From Phycicoccus endophyticus (GTDB lineage: Bacteria; Actinomycetota; Actinomycetes; Actinomycetales; Dermatophilaceae), in contig NZ_JAANCN010000019.1 in the NCBI RefSeq assembly GCF_011326735.1, forward strand, positions 1 through 44,230: a stretch of DNA of 44,230 bases. Direction: 5' to 3'. The position numbers and the translations under genes were made by a program. Below, piece by piece: positions 15,501 through 25,232 of this stretch (within the stretch, counting starts at the first letter, position 1; each line of letters starts with the position of its first letter). A model generated the notes under the pieces. It had not been told where the DNA came from and ran no database searches. It saw only the letters and a list, made by a program, of their open reading frames with translations.

Positions 15501-15604
15501 GGGGTCGCACGCCACCGGCCGGACGTGACGTCCGTCCTTGTCGCGGTGGCCTCGGGGTGGGACGGTCGAGGGGACACCGGAGTCAGGAAGGACGGGTGAG
15601 TTCG

Positions 15605-16465
15605 ATGAGCCAGTCTCGTGTCGTCGTGGGCGTCGACGGGTCGCCACTGTCCAAGGCGGCGGTCGTCCAGGCCGCCCACTTCGCGAGCACCCGAGGGATG
15701 ACCCTCCACGTGCTGCACGCCTTCGCGCCGGACCTGCCGATGCTCGGTTTCGGCGTGCTCTCCGACCGGGAGGCCGTCACCACGCACGGCCGTCAGCTGC
15801 TCGAGAACGCGGTGGCCCGCGCGCACGCCGCCCACCCCGGGCTGACGGTGACCACGGCCCTGCACGACGGGTACGCGAGCCAGTCGCTCATCGCGTCCTC
15901 GCACACGGCCGCCCTCGTCGTCCTCGGCTCGACCGGGCACGGCGTCCTCAGCCTGACGAGCATGGGCGCGGTCGCCATGCAGGTGCTCACCCACGCGCAC
16001 TGCCCCGTGCTCGTCGTCGGGCACCCCCGCACGAGCGCACCCGAGCCCGGCAGCCGGGTCGTCGCCGGGGTCGACGGCTCACCGTCCTCCCTCGAGGCGC
16101 TGCGGACCGCCGTGCGCGAGGCGAGCATCCTGCGGGGGTCGGTCGAGGTCGTCCACGCCTGGCAGGCACGCGGTGCGTCCGACCCGACGCTCGCGAACGC
16201 CTCGAGCTGGGAGGAGTACGTCGCCGGGGTCGAGTCCCTCGTCGAGGAGGCCGTCGCCGAGCTGCGCCCGGAGCACGCGGACACCGCCGTCGAGGTGCGG
16301 GTCGTGCGCGACGAGCCGGTGCACGCCCTCGCCGCGAGCAGCGCCGACGCGAGCCTCGTGGTCGTCGGTGCCCGTGGCAGCGGGGGCTTCGACGGGCTGC
16401 ACGTGGGATCGACGGCGCTGCGGCTCGTCGGGCGCAGCGAGTGCCCGGTGCTCGTCAGCCGCTGA
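15605..16465 (+). CDS. Universal stress protein, tandem Usp domains
   Basis: 286 residues with two Usp domains (about 3-140 and 147-286). Each has a beta1 VVVGVDGS/VVAGVDGS start and a nucleotide-binding C-terminal motif: GSTGHGVLSLTSMGAVAMQV and GARGSGGFDGLHVGSTALRL, so both probably bind ATP. Tandem Usp proteins in Actinobacteria respond to hypoxia or other stress; no DosR box is recognisable here. Start is either ATG 15605 or in-frame GTG 15596; AGGAAGGA at 15585-15592 could serve both. It is divergent from mtnA, and its 3' end overlaps the convergent oligopeptidase gene by 11 bp. Confidence 0.93.
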   Translation: MSQSRVVVGVDGSPLSKAAVVQAAHFASTRGMTLHVLHAFAPDLPMLGFGVLSDREAVTTHGRQLLENAVARAHAAHPGLTVTTALHDGYASQSLIASSHTAALVVLGSTGHGVLSLTSMGAVAMQVLTHAHCPVLVVGHPRTSAPEPGSRVVAGVDGSPSSLEALRTAVREASILRGSVEVVHAWQARGASDPTLANASSWEEYVAGVESLVEEAVAELRPEHADTAVEVRVVRDEPVHALAASSADASLVVVGARGSGGFDGLHVGSTALRLVGRSECPVLVSR

Positions 16466-18599
16466 CCGGCGGGTCGTCGGCGTCGACGCGCTCGCTCGCG
16501 CCGAGCTGGTCGAGCACGAAGGCCCACTCCCAGGCCACCTGCTCCCACGCCGCGTACCGCCCGCTGCGGCCACCGTGCCCGGCCGACATCTGGGTGCGCA
16601 GCAGCACCGGGCGGGTGTCCGGGTCGTTGGTCACGGTCTCGCGCAGCCGGGCGACCCACTTGGCCGGCTCGGTGACGTAGACCCGGGTGTCGTGCAGGCT
16701 GCTCGTCGCGAGGATCGCGGGGTACTCCACCGGGCGGACGTTCTCGTAGGGCGTGTAGCCGCGCATGACGGCGTAGACGTCGGGGTCGGCCAGGGGGTTG
16801 CCCCACTCCTCCCACTCCCCCACGGTGAGCGGCAGCTCGGGCTGGAGGATCGTCGTCAGGGCGTCGACGAACGGGACGGCGGCGTGGGCGACCCGGAAGC
16901 GCTCCGGCGCGAGGTTGAGGACGGCACCGACGAGCAGCCCACCGGCCGATCCTCCCTCGAGGCCGAGCCCGTCGGGCGCGACCCACCCGGCGTCGACGAG
17001 GTGGTCGGCCACCGCGACGGTGTCCGAGAAGGTGTTCGGCTTGGCGAGCAGCTTGCCGTCGTCGTACCAGCGACGCCCGAGCTCGCCCCCACCGCGCACG
17101 TGGGCCACCGCGTAGACCACACCACGGTCCAGGAGGCCGAGGCGGGCCACGGAGAAGTACGGGTCCGAGGAGATCTCGTAGGAGCCGTAGGCCGTGAGCA
17201 GCCCGGGGTGGCTGCCGTCGGGGAGGACGCCGCGGCGACGTACCACCGAGACGGGCACGGCCGTGCCGTCGGCCGCCTCGACCCACTCGCGCGACTCCTC
17301 GTAGTCGTCGGGGTCGAAGCCGCCGAGCACCGGCTGGCGCTTCAGCTCGGTCCGGGCCCCGGTGGCCAGCTCGACCTCGAGGACGGTCCGGGGGGTCGTC
17401 CAGGACTCGAGGACGACCTGGACCGCCCGCTGGTCGGGTTCGGGGTTGTCGCCGAGGGCGATGGTGTGCACCGGCTGCTCGACGGTGACGTCCCACGGCG
17501 TCCCGTGGCCGGAGAGGGAGGTGACGTCGCGCGGCAGGACCCGCAGGGCGCTCAGCCCGCCCGTGCGCACCGTGAGGACGCTCGCGGTGTCGAAGGCGTC
17601 CACCCCGACGAACCGCTCCCCCTCGCCCGAGGCCAGCAACGGCACCCACTGCTCGTGGCTGCGCGCCTCGAGTGGTGCCCACGCCAGGTCCGAGTCGGGG
17701 CTGTCGGCGTTGTGGACGACGAGCAGCCGGTCGCCGGCGGGCTCCACGTCGTACTCGACGCCCTCGCGACGGGGGGCGACGACGCGCCACTCCCCCTGCG
17801 GGTCGTCCGACGGCAGCATCCACACCTCCGAGGTCGTCTTCGACCCCAGCCCGAGCAGCAGCCAGCGCTCGTCACGGCTGCCGCTGACGCCCATCCAGAA
17901 GCGCTCGTCCTCCTCCTCGTGGACGAGGACGTCCTCGCCGGGGTCCCCGCCGACCCGGTGGCGCCACAGCTGGTGGGGTCGCCAGGCGTCGTCGAGCCGG
18001 GTGTAGAAGACGAAGGACCCGTCGCGGCTGAGCTCGCACCCGTAGCCGATCCCGGTGAGCGAGGTGTCCAGGACCCGCCCGGTGGCGATCTCGCGGACGG
18101 TGAGGTCGAAGCGCTCGTCGCCGGCGGTGTCGACGGCGAAGGCGAGCAGCCGGTGGTCGGCGCTGACCGTCAGGGCGCCCAGGGCGAAGAACTCCGCCTC
18201 ACCCGCCTCCGCGTTGCCGTCGAGCACGACCTGCTCGCCGGGGACGGCGCGGGCCTCGGGGTCGGGACGTTCGTCACCGTCGCGCCGGGGCGCGCGGACG
18301 TGGACCGCGTACTGGCTCCCCTGCGCCGTGCGGCTGAAGTACCACCAGGGCCCGCTCGCGACGGGGACTGAGAGGTCGTCCTCCTGCACGCGGGCCCGGA
18401 TCTCCTCGAAGAGGGTCGAGCGCAGGGGCTCGAGGTGCGCGGTGCGCTCCTCGGCGTAGCGGTTCTCGGCCTCGAGGTGGGCGAGCAGCTGCGGGTCGTC
18501 CAGGTCGCGCATCCAGGCGTAGGGGTCCTCGACGCGCTCGCCGTGGTGCTCGCGCACGAAGGGTCGGCGGGGCGCACGTGGAGGGGTGGGGCTCGGCAT
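16455..18599 (-). CDS. ptrB: S9 family peptidase (oligopeptidase B)
   Basis: A 714-residue prolyl-oligopeptidase-family serine peptidase; oligopeptidase B members cut short peptides after Arg or Lys in the cytoplasm. N-terminal part: REHHGERVEDPYAWMRDLDDP, then a seven-bladed propeller, then the alpha/beta hydrolase domain from about 430. Catalytic triad: Ser551 in GGSAGG, Asp637 in SSLHDTRV, His675 in SAGHGG. Glu-rich TVGEWEEWGNP (592-602) is typical of oligopeptidase B. No signal peptide. ATG 18599 is 6 bp after TAGGGT. Confidence 0.92.
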   Translation of the reverse strand: MPSPTPPRAPRRPFVREHHGERVEDPYAWMRDLDDPQLLAHLEAENRYAEERTAHLEPLRSTLFEEIRARVQEDDLSVPVASGPWWYFSRTAQGSQYAVHVRAPRRDGDERPDPEARAVPGEQVVLDGNAEAGEAEFFALGALTVSADHRLLAFAVDTAGDERFDLTVREIATGRVLDTSLTGIGYGCELSRDGSFVFYTRLDDAWRPHQLWRHRVGGDPGEDVLVHEEEDERFWMGVSGSRDERWLLLGLGSKTTSEVWMLPSDDPQGEWRVVAPRREGVEYDVEPAGDRLLVVHNADSPDSDLAWAPLEARSHEQWVPLLASGEGERFVGVDAFDTASVLTVRTGGLSALRVLPRDVTSLSGHGTPWDVTVEQPVHTIALGDNPEPDQRAVQVVLESWTTPRTVLEVELATGARTELKRQPVLGGFDPDDYEESREWVEAADGTAVPVSVVRRRGVLPDGSHPGLLTAYGSYEISSDPYFSVARLGLLDRGVVYAVAHVRGGGELGRRWYDDGKLLAKPNTFSDTVAVADHLVDAGWVAPDGLGLEGGSAGGLLVGAVLNLAPERFRVAHAAVPFVDALTTILQPELPLTVGEWEEWGNPLADPDVYAVMRGYTPYENVRPVEYPAILATSSLHDTRVYVTEPAKWVARLRETVTNDPDTRPVLLRTQMSAGHGGRSGRYAAWEQVAWEWAFVLDQLGASERVDADDPPVSG

Positions 18600-18605
18600 G
18601 GCGCC

Positions 18606-18611
18606 ACCCTA
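18606..18611 (-). promoter_or_regulatory. Candidate leaderless -10 of ptrB
   Basis: TAGGGT on the minus strand, then 6 bp (GGCGCC), then ATG at 18599. Confidence 0.6.
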
Positions 18612-18620
18612 CGCACCGGT

Positions 18621-18661
18621 CACGCGAGGGCCGCCCCCGAGCAGGATGCGGCCCTCGCGTG
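18621..18661. terminator. Terminator of the 5'-nucleotidase gene
   Basis: 14-bp perfect stem (18621-18634 with 18648-18661), 13-base loop, 10 bp after the nucleotidase stop. It separates this transcript from ptrB, whose promoter lies 10 bp beyond. Confidence 0.8.
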
Positions 18662-18670
18662 CTCGTGCCC

Positions 18671-20452
18671 CTACAGACCGGAGACGCGGTCCTCGGGCGC
18701 GGTGAGGCCGGGGTTGGCCTTGAGGTAGTCCACGAGGTTCGCGAGGTCCTCCGCGCCACCGAGCACGTTCGTGCCGGCCGAGAACCCGGTGAACAGGTCA
18801 CCGCCGTTGGCGAGGAAGTTCAGCGTCGAGACCCGGTAGGTGGCGTCCGGGTCGATCGGCGTGCCGTTCAGGCTCATCGACCCCGGGACGACGCGTGAGC
18901 CCTGCGGCTGCGAGGCGTCCCACGTGTAGGAGAACCCCTCGGAGACCCCGAGAGCGAGCATCGGACGGCTGCCGCGGTCGGCCACCGGCTGGTACTGCTG
19001 CTCGAGGATCTCCTCGATCTGGGAGCCGGTGAGGTCCATCGAGACCAGCAGGTTGCCGAACGGTGCCACGTCGTAGGCCTCGGCGTAGGTGATCTCACCG
19101 GTGCCCTCGGCGTACTTCGGTGCGCGCAGCAGGCTGGCCCGCACACCGCCGATGTTCATGAAGGAGATCTGCGCCCCGCCGTTCTCGGGCGCCTGCGTGC
19201 CCCAGAGGATCGCGTCGGCGACGAGGTCGCCCATCGGCGTCTCGATGCCGCGGTCGCCGCTGGAGTCACCGGTGATGTCCTCGGCGTTCGTGCCGACGAC
19301 CTGGGCCGCGAGCGGACCGGCGATCGACTGCCACTTGTCGATGATCTGGGTCTGGGTCTTGTCCGCGGGGTACTTCTCGCGGTCGACGAGGTGGTTGGTC
19401 GCGCTCGAGGCTCGACGGACGACGTCACCGGTGCGCCGGTCGATGGTCAGCGTCGTCTCGGTGACCACCTGACCGTAGGACGCGGCGCTCGTCACGAGCC
19501 GGGGCTTGCCCGCCGGGTCGGGGATGGAGCAGACGTACGGCTGGTGCGTGTGCCCCGTGATCAGTGCGTCGATCTCCGGGCTCATCTGCTCGGCGATGGT
19601 CGCGATCGGGCCGGAGATGCCCTCGCACTCGTCGTACGTCCCGCTCTGGTAGCCGCCCTCGTGCAGGAGCACGACGATCGAGCGCACACCCTGGCGGCGC
19701 AGCTGGCGGGCGGCGCGGTTGGCGGTGACGACCTCGTCCTTGAAGTCCACGCTCGCGACGCCGGCCGGGTCGACGAGCGTCGGGGTGGCCTCGAGGGTCA
19801 TCCCGATGAACCCGATCTTGACCCCCCCGACCTTCTTGACCGAGGTGCCCGGCAGCAGGGTGCGCCCGGTGGACTCCTTGACGACGTTGGCGGCGAGCCA
19901 CTGGAAGTCGGCCCCCCGGTAGGGCTGGGTCGGGAAGTAGCAGCCGTCCACCGGGTGGCAGCCACCGCGCTGCATCCGCAGCAGCTCCTCGGTCCCCTCG
20001 TCGAACTCGTGGTTGCCGACGCTGCTCACGGCGAGGTCCATGGCGTCGAGGGTCTCCACCGAGGGCTCGTCGTGGAAGAGGCCCGACAGGAAGGTCGAGC
20101 CACCGATGAGGTCGCCGGCGGCGACCGTGAGGGAGCGACCCTGGGGAGCCGTGCGTCGCAGGGCCTTCAGGGCGGTGGCGAGGTGCTCCGCCCCGCCGAC
20201 CGGGGTCTGGCTCGGGTCGAGGCTGGCGTCCAGCGGCCCGTCGGTGGCCTCGAGGTGGCCGTGGTAGTCGTTGAAGGACAGCAGCTGGACGCTCGTGGTC
20301 CGGCTGTGGTGGTGTCCCGGCCAGTGCCCGTGGCCCGGGTGGTGGCCGTGGCCGTGGCCACCGGCGGTCGCGGCGGGCGTCGCGGCGACGAAGGCGGCGA
20401 CGGTGGCGGCGGCCACCCCGGCGCCGAGCGTGCGTCGTCGGGTCGGTCTCAT
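18671..20452 (-). CDS. Secreted bifunctional metallophosphatase/5'-nucleotidase with His-rich N-terminus
   Basis: 593 residues. Export signal at 1-30 (MRPTRRRTLGAGVAAATVAA, a twin-arginine-like RRRTLG followed by a hydrophobic stretch ending in ATA). Next, residues 31-50 contain nine His in short Gly/Pro-spaced clusters. The metallophosphatase domain follows: FNDYHGHLE (60-68), AAGDLIGGS, SVGNHEFDEG, and ITGHTHQPYVC. The C-terminal 5'-nucleotidase domain has MGDLVADAILW, FMNIGGVRASL and YAEAYDVAPFGN. It likely dephosphorylates extracellular nucleotides to salvage phosphate or nucleosides. ATG 20452 has AGGAG 9 bp upstream. A TAGGGT hexamer at 20514-20519 predicts a leader of about 55 nt. Confidence 0.93.
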   Translation of the reverse strand: MRPTRRRTLGAGVAAATVAAFVAATPAATAGGHGHGHHPGHGHWPGHHHSRTTSVQLLSFNDYHGHLEATDGPLDASLDPSQTPVGGAEHLATALKALRRTAPQGRSLTVAAGDLIGGSTFLSGLFHDEPSVETLDAMDLAVSSVGNHEFDEGTEELLRMQRGGCHPVDGCYFPTQPYRGADFQWLAANVVKESTGRTLLPGTSVKKVGGVKIGFIGMTLEATPTLVDPAGVASVDFKDEVVTANRAARQLRRQGVRSIVVLLHEGGYQSGTYDECEGISGPIATIAEQMSPEIDALITGHTHQPYVCSIPDPAGKPRLVTSAASYGQVVTETTLTIDRRTGDVVRRASSATNHLVDREKYPADKTQTQIIDKWQSIAGPLAAQVVGTNAEDITGDSSGDRGIETPMGDLVADAILWGTQAPENGGAQISFMNIGGVRASLLRAPKYAEGTGEITYAEAYDVAPFGNLLVSMDLTGSQIEEILEQQYQPVADRGSRPMLALGVSEGFSYTWDASQPQGSRVVPGSMSLNGTPIDPDATYRVSTLNFLANGGDLFTGFSAGTNVLGGAEDLANLVDYLKANPGLTAPEDRVSGL

Positions 20453-20513
20453 CGTGGGGTTCTCCTGCGTCTCGAAGGCGACCGCCCCCTGTCCGGGCGC
20501 TCGCGTGAGCACG

Positions 20514-20519
20514 ACCCTA
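20514..20519 (-). promoter_or_regulatory. Candidate -10 of the 5'-nucleotidase gene
   Basis: TAGGGT on the minus strand, 61 bp before the ATG; here the leader includes a ribosome site, the normal arrangement. Confidence 0.4.
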
Positions 20520-20608
20520 GGAGAGTCGGCGGCTTCCGGCACCTCGAGGCGGCCGCACACCGCGCGCGGTCGGCGAGCGTTCACCTGGACGACGCCGCGG
20601 CGTCGGTC

Positions 20609-23600
20609 TCAGGCGAGGCAGCGCGGCCCGAGCAGCACCTTGAGGTCGCCGAAGAGACTCTCGTCGGCGCTCACCCGGTAGGCCGGGTCCAGCCGCAGCT
20701 CGACCGTGCGCCCCGGCGAGAGGAGGCGCAGGTGGACCTCGGTCGTGCCCGGGTGGCTGCTGAGCACGCCCTTGAGCTCCTCGACCCGCTGGGCCGTGGC
20801 CCGCGCGGTCTCCATGGTCACGACGACCGGCCCGCGCGGCCCCTCGGAGACGTCCGGCAGGGTGAGCTCCTGGGCGTAGAGCGAGACGGTGTCGTCACGC
20901 CGGTTGACCTTGCCCCGCACGACGGCGATCTGGTCCTGCTGGAGCATGCCGGCGACGGTCATGTACGTGCTCGGGAAGAAGAGGCACTCGATGGACCCGG
21001 CGAGGTCCTCCACCGTGGCGATCGCCCACAGGTCGCCCTTCTTGGTGCGCTTGACCGCCAGCCCGGTGATCAGCCCGGCGATGGTGACCATCGACCCCTC
21101 GGGGCGGCCGCCCTCGTCGGCGGTGAGCGTCGCGATCTGGGTGTCGGCCTGGGCGGCGAGGACGTGCTCCACGCCGAACAGCGGGTGGTCGGAGACGTAG
21201 AGGCCGAGCATCTCGCGCTCGAAGGAGAGCAGGGTCTGCTTGTCCCACTCGACACCGGGGACCGGCGCCAGCCCCATGAGGTCCTCGCCGCTCCCGGCAG
21301 CGCCGTCGTCGCCGAAGGCACCGAAGAGGCTGTCCTGGCCGATCGCCTCCTGCCGCTTGACGGCGACGAAGGCGTCGACGTACTCCTCGTGGACGCGCAC
21401 GAGACCCATCCGGGTCTCGGCCAGGCCGTCGAAGGCGCCGCCCTTGATCAACGACTCGATGGTGCGCTTGTTGCAGACCACGGCCGGCACCTTGGACATG
21501 AAGTCCCGGAAGGAGGTGAACCGGCCCTTCTCCTCGCGGGCCCGGATGACCGCGTCGACCACGTTGTGCCCGACGTTGCGCACGGCGTGCAGTCCGAAGC
21601 GGATGTCGGTGCCGACCGCGGCGAACTGGCCGACCGAGTCGTTGACGTCCGGGGGCAGGACCTTGATGCCCATCCGGCGGCACTCCCCGAGGTAGAGGGC
21701 CGACTTGTCCTTGTCGTCCCCGACGCTGGTGAGGAGGGCGGCCATGTACTCCGCCGGGTAGTTGGCCTTGAGGTAGGCCGTCCAGTACGAGACGAGGCCG
21801 TAGGCGGCGGTGTGCGCCTTGTTGAACGCGTAGTCGGAGAACGGGACGAGCACGTTCCACAGCGCGGCGACCGAGGCCTCGTTGAAGCCCTGCGCCTTCA
21901 TCCCCTCCGAGAAGGGGACGTACTCGGCGTCGAGGACCTCCTTCTTCTTCTTGCCCATCGCCCGCCGGAGCAGGTCGGCGTTGCCGAGGGTGTAGCCGGC
22001 GAGCTTCTGGGCGATCTCCATGACCTGCTCCTGGTAGATCACCAGGCCGTAGGTCGTGCCGAGGATCGGCTCGAGCGCGGCGACCATCTCCGGCTGGAGC
22101 CTGCCCTTCAGCTGCGGGTCGAGCGGGGTCAGCTCCTGCTTGCCGTTCTTGCGCAGCGCGAAGTTGGTGTGGGCGTTGACGCCCATCGGGCCCGGTCGGT
22201 ACAGCGCGAGGGCGGCGGAGATGTCCTCGAAGTTGTCCGGCTGCATGAGCTTGAGCAGCGTGCGCATGCCGCCGCCGTCGAGCTGGAAGACCCCGAGGGT
22301 GTCCCCGCGCTGGAGGAGCTCGTAGGTCGGCTTGTCGTCGAGGGTGCGGGTCAGGGCGTCCAGGTCGATGTCCTCGCCGCGGTTGGCCCGGACGTTGGCG
22401 ATGGCGTCGTCGAGGATCGTCAGGTTGCGCAGCCCGAGGAAGTCCATCTTGACCAGCCCGAGGGACTCACAGCTCGGGTAGTCGAACTGGGTGATCACCT
22501 GGCCGTCCTGGAGGCGGCGCATGACCGGGATGACGTCGGTGAGCGGCTCCGAGGACATGATGACCCCGGCCGCGTGGACGCCCCACTGACGCTTGAGGCC
22601 CTCCAGGCCCTTGGCCGTCTCGACGACCTCCTGGAGATGGCTCTCGCCGGCCACGAGGTCGCGGAACTCCTTGCCCTCGCCGTAGCGGGGGTGCTCGGGG
22701 TCGTAGATGCCCGAGAGGGGCACGCCCTTGCCCATGACGTCGGCCGGCATCGCCTTGGTCAGCTGCTCGCCGACGGCGAAGGGGTGGCCCATGACGCGCG
22801 CGGAGTCCTTGACGGCCTGCTTGGCCTTGATCGTGCCGTAGGTGACGATCTGGGCGACCCGGTCGTCGCCGTACTTGTCGGTGACGTAGCGGATGACCTC
22901 GCCGCGGCGGCGCTCGTCGAAGTCGACGTCGAAGTCGGGCATCGACTGGCGCTCGGGGTTGAGGAAGCGCTCGAAGATCAGGCCGTGCGGCACGGGGTCG
23001 AGGTCGGTGATCTTCATCGCGTACGCGCACATCGACCCGGCGCCGGAGCCACGACCCGGCCCGACCCGGATGCCGTTGTCCTTGGCCCAGATGATGAAGT
23101 CGGCGACGACGAGGAAGTAGCCCGGGTAGCCCTTGCCGACGATGACCTCGGTCTCGAACTCGGCCTGCCGGCGGGCGTAGTCGGGGACCCCGCCGGGAAA
23201 GCGCTCGCGCAGCCCCCTCTCGACCTCCTTGACGAACCAGGACTCCTCGTTCTCCCCCGGCGGGCAGGGGAAGCGCGGCATGTAGCGACCCTCGCCCTCG
23301 GTGAACGAGATGTTGCACATCTCGGCGATCCGCAGGGTGTTGTCGCAGGCCTCGGGCAGCTCACGCCAGGTGTGGCGCATCTCGGCCGGGCTCTTGAGGT
23401 AGAAGTCGTCGGAGTCGAACTTGAACCGGCCCGGGTCCATCATCGTCGAGCCGGACTGGACGCACAGCAGGGCACCGTGGGCCTTGGCGTCCTCGGGGCT
23501 GGTGTAGTGCAGGTCGTTCGTCGCGACGAGCGGCAGGTCGAGCTCGCGGGCCAGGCGCAGCAGGTCGCGCTGGACCCGCCGCTCGATGTCGAGCCCGTGG

Positions 23601-24229
23601 TCCATGAGCTCGCAGAAGAAGCTGTCCCGCCCGAAGATGTCGCGGAAGTCCGAGGCGGCCTGCTTGGCGAGGTCGTACTGCCCGAGGCGCAGCCGCGTCT
23701 GGATCTCGCCGGAGGGGCAGCCGGTCGTGCCGACCAGGCCCCGGCCGTACCGGTCGAGCAGCTCGCGGTCGACCCGGGGCCACTTGGCGTACACCTGGTC
23801 CAGGGAGGCCTGGCTGTCCATCCGGAAGAGGTTGCGCAGCCCGTCGTTGTCCTTGGCGAGCAGTGTCATGTGGGTGTACGCGCCGTTGCCCGAGACGTCG
23901 TCACCCGGGCGAGTGCGCTCGTCGCCCCACTTGACCCGGGTCTTGTCGGTGCGGTGGGTGCCGGGCGTCACGTAGGCCTCGACGCCGATGATCGGCTTGA
24001 CCCCGGTGCCCTGGGCCTTCTTCCAGAACTCGTAGGCCCCGAAGACGTACCCGTGGTCGGTGGTCGCGAGGGCGGGCATGCCCATCTGTGCCGCGCGCTC
24101 GAAGAGGTCGCCGATCCGGGCCGCGCCGTCGAGCATCGAGTACTCGGTGTGGACGTGGAGGTGGACGAACGGGTCCCCGCCGCTCGCAGGGGCGTTCGGG
24201 GCGGGGGGCGGGGCGGACGGGGTCGACAT
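20609..24229 (-). CDS. dnaE: DNA polymerase III alpha subunit
   Basis: Replicative polymerase, 1,206 residues, DnaE1 type. N-terminal PHP domain with an apparently intact metal set: HLHVH (23-27), TDHG (57-60), GVEAYV (82-87), TNDLHY (237-242); in mycobacteria this domain is the replicative proofreading exonuclease. The polymerase core has GPGRGSGAGS (390-399) and the catalytic Asp434 and Asp436 in PDFDVDFDE. Then come the beta-binding and HhH regions and an OB fold near 1000-1080 (MVTIAGLITGL, TVEDLAGSIECLFFP). ATG 24229 lies 8 bp after TAGGAT (24238-24243), suggesting a very short or absent leader. Followed by the nucleotidase gene after 156 bp. Confidence 0.98.
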   Translation of the reverse strand: MSTPSAPPPAPNAPASGGDPFVHLHVHTEYSMLDGAARIGDLFERAAQMGMPALATTDHGYVFGAYEFWKKAQGTGVKPIIGVEAYVTPGTHRTDKTRVKWGDERTRPGDDVSGNGAYTHMTLLAKDNDGLRNLFRMDSQASLDQVYAKWPRVDRELLDRYGRGLVGTTGCPSGEIQTRLRLGQYDLAKQAASDFRDIFGRDSFFCELMDHGLDIERRVQRDLLRLARELDLPLVATNDLHYTSPEDAKAHGALLCVQSGSTMMDPGRFKFDSDDFYLKSPAEMRHTWRELPEACDNTLRIAEMCNISFTEGEGRYMPRFPCPPGENEESWFVKEVERGLRERFPGGVPDYARRQAEFETEVIVGKGYPGYFLVVADFIIWAKDNGIRVGPGRGSGAGSMCAYAMKITDLDPVPHGLIFERFLNPERQSMPDFDVDFDERRRGEVIRYVTDKYGDDRVAQIVTYGTIKAKQAVKDSARVMGHPFAVGEQLTKAMPADVMGKGVPLSGIYDPEHPRYGEGKEFRDLVAGESHLQEVVETAKGLEGLKRQWGVHAAGVIMSSEPLTDVIPVMRRLQDGQVITQFDYPSCESLGLVKMDFLGLRNLTILDDAIANVRANRGEDIDLDALTRTLDDKPTYELLQRGDTLGVFQLDGGGMRTLLKLMQPDNFEDISAALALYRPGPMGVNAHTNFALRKNGKQELTPLDPQLKGRLQPEMVAALEPILGTTYGLVIYQEQVMEIAQKLAGYTLGNADLLRRAMGKKKKEVLDAEYVPFSEGMKAQGFNEASVAALWNVLVPFSDYAFNKAHTAAYGLVSYWTAYLKANYPAEYMAALLTSVGDDKDKSALYLGECRRMGIKVLPPDVNDSVGQFAAVGTDIRFGLHAVRNVGHNVVDAVIRAREEKGRFTSFRDFMSKVPAVVCNKRTIESLIKGGAFDGLAETRMGLVRVHEEYVDAFVAVKRQEAIGQDSLFGAFGDDGAAGSGEDLMGLAPVPGVEWDKQTLLSFEREMLGLYVSDHPLFGVEHVLAAQADTQIATLTADEGGRPEGSMVTIAGLITGLAVKRTKKGDLWAIATVEDLAGSIECLFFPSTYMTVAGMLQQDQIAVVRGKVNRRDDTVSLYAQELTLPDVSEGPRGPVVVTMETARATAQRVEELKGVLSSHPGTTEVHLRLLSPGRTVELRLDPAYRVSADESLFGDLKVLLGPRCLA

Positions 24230-24237
24230 CGCCGCCC

Positions 24238-24243
24238 ATCCTA
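24238..24243 (-). promoter_or_regulatory. Candidate -10 of dnaE
   Basis: TAGGAT on the minus strand, then 8 bp, then ATG at 24229; leader predicted at 0-2 nt. Confidence 0.45.
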
Positions 24244-24308
24244 GGTCGCGCCGGGGACAGCTCCCGGCGTGTCGCCACCCGTGTCGCGTGCTCCCCCGCC
24301 GGGCGGGC

Positions 24309-25232
24309 TCAGAGCCGCTCGAGGGCGGTCTGCAGGTCCTGCGGGTAGCCGCTGTGGAAGGTGACCCACTCCCCGCTCCCGGGGTGGGTGAGGCCGAGAC
24401 CGACGGCGTGCAGCCACTGCCGCTGCAGCCCGAGCCGCCGGGCCAGGGCGGGGTCGGCGCCGTAGAGGGGGTCCCCGACGCACGGGTGACGGACGGCGGC
24501 CATGTGGACGCGGATCTGGTGGGTGCGGCCGGTCTCGAGGCGCACCTGGAGCAGGCTGGCGTGCCGGAACGCCTCGAGGAGCTCGTAGTGGGTGACGGCC
24601 GGCTTGCCGGAGTCCATGACGGCGAACTTGTACTCGTGCCCGGGGTGGCGCCCGACGGGGGCGTCGATGGTCCCCGAGAGCGGGTCGGGCAGGCCCTGGA
24701 CGAGCGTGTGGTAGGTCTTCTCGACCTGGCGTTCCTTGAAGGCGCGCTTGAGGAGGGTGTAGGCGCGCTCGCTCTTGCAGACGACCATGAGCCCGGAGGT
24801 CCCGACGTCGAGGCGCGAGACGATGCCGCGCCGCTCGCTCGGCCCGCTCGTCGAGATGCGGTAGCCGGCGGCCTTGAGCCCGGCGAGCACGTTGGGCCCG
24901 CTCCAGCCGACGCTCGGGTGGGCCGCGACGCCGACCGGCTTGTCGACCACGACGATGTCCGCGTCGTCGTGGACGACCCGCATCCCGGGAACGGGCTCGG
25001 CGACCACCTCGAGGCTCGGGCTGCTCGGGGCGCTCGGGATGGCGACCTCGAGGGTGTCACCGGCGCTGACCCGGTGGCTCTTCCCGACGGTGGTGGAGTT
25101 GACCTCGACCTCGCCGGCGCTCGCGAGCTCGGCGGCCCGGGTGCGCGAGAGCCCGAAGAGCCGTGCGATCGCGGCGTCGACGCGTTCGCCCTCGAGCCCG
25201 TCCGGGACCAGGACGGTGCGCTGGTCACCCAT
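24309..25232 (-). CDS. RluA/RluD family ribosomal RNA pseudouridine synthase
   Basis: 307 residues. An S4 RNA-binding domain (about 14-60, [28 protein letters not shown]) is joined to a pseudouridine synthase domain with [14 protein letters not shown] (95-107), catalytic Asp142 in [21 protein letters not shown], and [14 protein letters not shown] near residue 240. The layout is that of RluD, which modifies the helix 69 loop of 23S rRNA, but the exact target is inferred. Its ATG at 25232 overlaps the lspA stop by 8 bp, so the two are co-translated, a common actinobacterial pairing. dnaE follows after 79 bp under its own promoter. Confidence 0.92.
   Translation of the reverse strand: MGDQRTVLVPDGLEGERVDAAIARLFGLSRTRAAELASAGEVEVNSTTVGKSHRVSAGDTLEVAIPSAPSSPSLEVVAEPVPGMRVVHDDADIVVVDKPVGVAAHPSVGWSGPNVLAGLKAAGYRISTSGPSERRGIVSRLDVGTSGLMVVCKSERAYTLLKRAFKERQVEKTYHTLVQGLPDPLSGTIDAPVGRHPGHEYKFAVMDSGKPAVTHYELLEAFRHASLLQVRLETGRTHQIRVHMAAVRHPCVGDPLYGADPALARRLGLQRQWLHAVGLGLTHPGSGEWVTFHSGYPQDLQTALERL

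Noticed and set aside
15489-15604. A DosR-type box before the tandem Usp gene
   Set aside because: GGGAC-like pieces are present but do not form the required palindrome.
19391-24244. A 1,617-codon open frame on the plus strand
   Set aside because: It is antisense to dnaE and the nucleotidase; the sequence is rich in Gly/Arg/Val/Asp without domains. Long antisense frames are normal in DNA with GC-rich third positions.
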